From contig DATBWZ010000082.1 of assembly GCA_036514535.1 (NCBI GenBank), forward strand, positions 1-6,291: a stretch of 6,291 bases of DNA, read 5' to 3'. This DNA is from DATBWZ01 sp036514535 (lineage in GTDB: Bacteria > JAMCPX01 > DATBWZ01). The notes under the pieces are model-generated. The model ran no database searches, was not told where the DNA came from, and worked only from the letters and a program-made list of their open reading frames with translations. Positions 5,756 through 6,291 of the stretch are shown here, piece by piece (the first letter of the stretch is position 1; every line of letters begins with the position of its first letter). Position numbers and translations under genes: made by a program.

Positions 5756-5786
5756 CCTGCCATAATTCTTATCCAAATAAGGCAGG
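5756..5786 (+). promoter_or_regulatory. Possible hairpin hiding the XRE ribosome site
   Basis: CCTGC at 5756-5760 can pair with GCAGG at 5782-5786, and CTTAT-CCAA-ATAAG forms an inner stem, leaving a bulge on the left side. The right arm includes the first bases of the Shine-Dalgarno AGGTGA (5784-5789). A fold here would damp translation of the XRE gene, or it may simply be a DNA-binding site. Confidence 0.3.
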
Positions 5787-5794
5787 TGATTTCC

Positions 5795-6166
5795 ATGAAG
5801 AATGCCAACTTCATTCAGGCTCTTGGTTTAAACATAAGGAAATTCAGAAAAGCAAAAGGTTTGACACAGGAGCAGCTTGCAGAACTGGCCGGGATTTCGT
5901 ATAAATACCTCGGAGAGATTGAAAGGGGTGAGACAAATCCATCCATTGGGACGCTACTCGTGATTGCTCAGGGCTTGAATGTTTCTCTTAATCATATTAT
6001 AAAATTTGAGTCAGAAAAGCATGTTCAACAAAAAGGAAAACGATATGCCGAATCTCATCCGGATTTTTTGGTGAGTGACAACAGTGCAAAGATTGTTCCA
6101 GGGGATGAGAAGAAACAGAAATTAATCATTCAGGCAATAAAATTGCTTAAGCGGGCGTTTTCATAG
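5795..6166 (+). CDS. XRE-family transcriptional regulator
   Basis: This 123-residue protein has a canonical helix-turn-helix at about residues 8-66: LNIRKFRKAKGLTQEQLAEL, then recognition helix ISYKYLGEIERGETNPS, then TLLVIAQGLNVSLNHII. The remaining 55 residues are charged, with a final helix (KKQKLIIQAIKLLKRAF) that could help dimerisation. No ligand domain is visible. I start it at the ATG at 5795 because AGGTGA lies 5 nt upstream; the GTG at 5786 would overlap that site and add only three residues. It is divergent from the collagen-like lipoprotein unit and probably represses or activates it through the inverted repeat in the spacer. Compact proteins like this include phage repressor-like and restriction-modification controller proteins; no such genes are nearby. 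Its own promoter is unclear (a weak TTGTCA-N16-TTTAGT at 5707-5734). Confidence 0.88.
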   Translation: MKNANFIQALGLNIRKFRKAKGLTQEQLAELAGISYKYLGEIERGETNPSIGTLLVIAQGLNVSLNHIIKFESEKHVQQKGKRYAESHPDFLVSDNSAKIVPGDEKKQKLIIQAIKLLKRAFS

Positions 6167-6200
6167 AAGGAGTAAATTTTCCAACTATCCGCAAAAATTT

Positions 6201-6291
6201 ATGGCCGGCATACCCTGCATGCCCTTTTGCCTGCTTTCGTTGCATCTTCTCTGCTTCCGAAGCATTGCCTGTTCCAGGGCTTGATTTTTTT
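6201..6291 (+). repeat. 91-bp direct repeat, right copy (may continue past the window)
   Basis: Same sequence and orientation as 4291-4381 with one difference (C at 6238). It begins 34 nt after the XRE stop codon and reaches the window edge, so its true right boundary is unknown. The two copies enclose about 1.8 kb holding the antitoxin remnant, the lipoprotein unit and the XRE gene. Recombination between them would delete that segment and leave one copy. Confidence 0.9.
6260..6291 (+). terminator. Terminator-like hairpin and T run at the end of the repeat, downstream of the XRE gene
   Basis: CCTG-TTC-CAGG (6268-6278) forms a short stem, flanked by AAGC (6260-6263) and GCTT (6279-6282) that can extend it with a bulge on the left. 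GA and seven T follow. It lies in the right place to end the XRE transcript. The identical structure is in the left repeat copy at 4350-4381, where no plus-strand gene precedes it. The stem is short with a bulge, so strength is uncertain. Confidence 0.45.

Noticed and set aside
5795..6166. Restriction-modification controller protein
   Set aside because: Size and operator style would fit, but no methyltransferase or endonuclease gene is present in the window, and the divergent target is a lipoprotein unit.
6201..6284. 27-codon plus-strand frame starting at the repeat's ATG (also at 4291)
   Set aside because: There is no ribosome site before either copy, and its Cys- and Leu-rich product looks like a read of non-coding structured DNA. 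Both copies encode nearly the same peptide only because they are the same repeat.
4291..6291. CRISPR array
   Set aside because: There are only two repeat copies, 1.9 kb apart with genes between them; there is no regular short spacer pattern.

Overview
The window looks like a chromosomal piece from a Gram-negative bacterium. A lipoprotein with a type II signal, a three-gene acyl-CoA carboxylase with separate subunits, and strong Shine-Dalgarno sites all fit one of the anaerobic or metabolically versatile groups (a Desulfobacterota or Nitrospirota-like lineage is a reasonable guess). No phylogenetic marker is present, so this placement is an inference.

Left part (1 to about 4230, all genes on the minus strand, moderate GC). 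Reading in the direction of transcription: an XRE-cupin regulator (4190-3627), a propionyl/methylmalonyl-CoA-type carboxyltransferase (3601-2051), a biotin carboxylase (1882-341) and a biotin carboxyl carrier protein (369 to beyond base 1). Together the last three make a complete biotin-dependent acyl-CoA carboxylase: the carrier's biotin is carboxylated by the biotin carboxylase, then the carboxyl group is passed to the acyl-CoA. Asp409 of the carboxyltransferase favours propionyl-CoA over acetyl-CoA as substrate. The regulator gene is first in the operon and probably controls it. Its promoter lies almost against its start codon. An imperfect palindromic, MITE-like element of about 120-136 bp sits between the carboxyltransferase and biotin carboxylase genes.

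Right part (about 4230-6291, visibly more AT-rich). This is an accessory cassette bracketed by two copies of a 91-bp direct repeat (4291-4381 and 6201-6291, one mismatch, second copy cut by the window edge). Between the copies lie, from left to right: the C-terminal remnant of an antitoxin-like gene (plus strand), a frame with a four-cysteine motif that has no start codon (minus), a collagen-like lipoprotein gene translationally coupled to a small unknown gene (both minus), and a divergent XRE regulator (plus). The divergent spacer carries a near-consensus sigma70 promoter for the lipoprotein pair, and a perfect 6-5-6 inverted repeat covers its -10 box. This suggests the XRE protein switches the surface lipoprotein on or off.

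No tRNA, rRNA, CRISPR array, transposase or integrase gene was found. The most noteworthy items are the duplicated 91-bp repeat that frames the cassette, the regulated collagen-like lipoprotein unit inside it, and the palindromic element inside the carboxylase operon.
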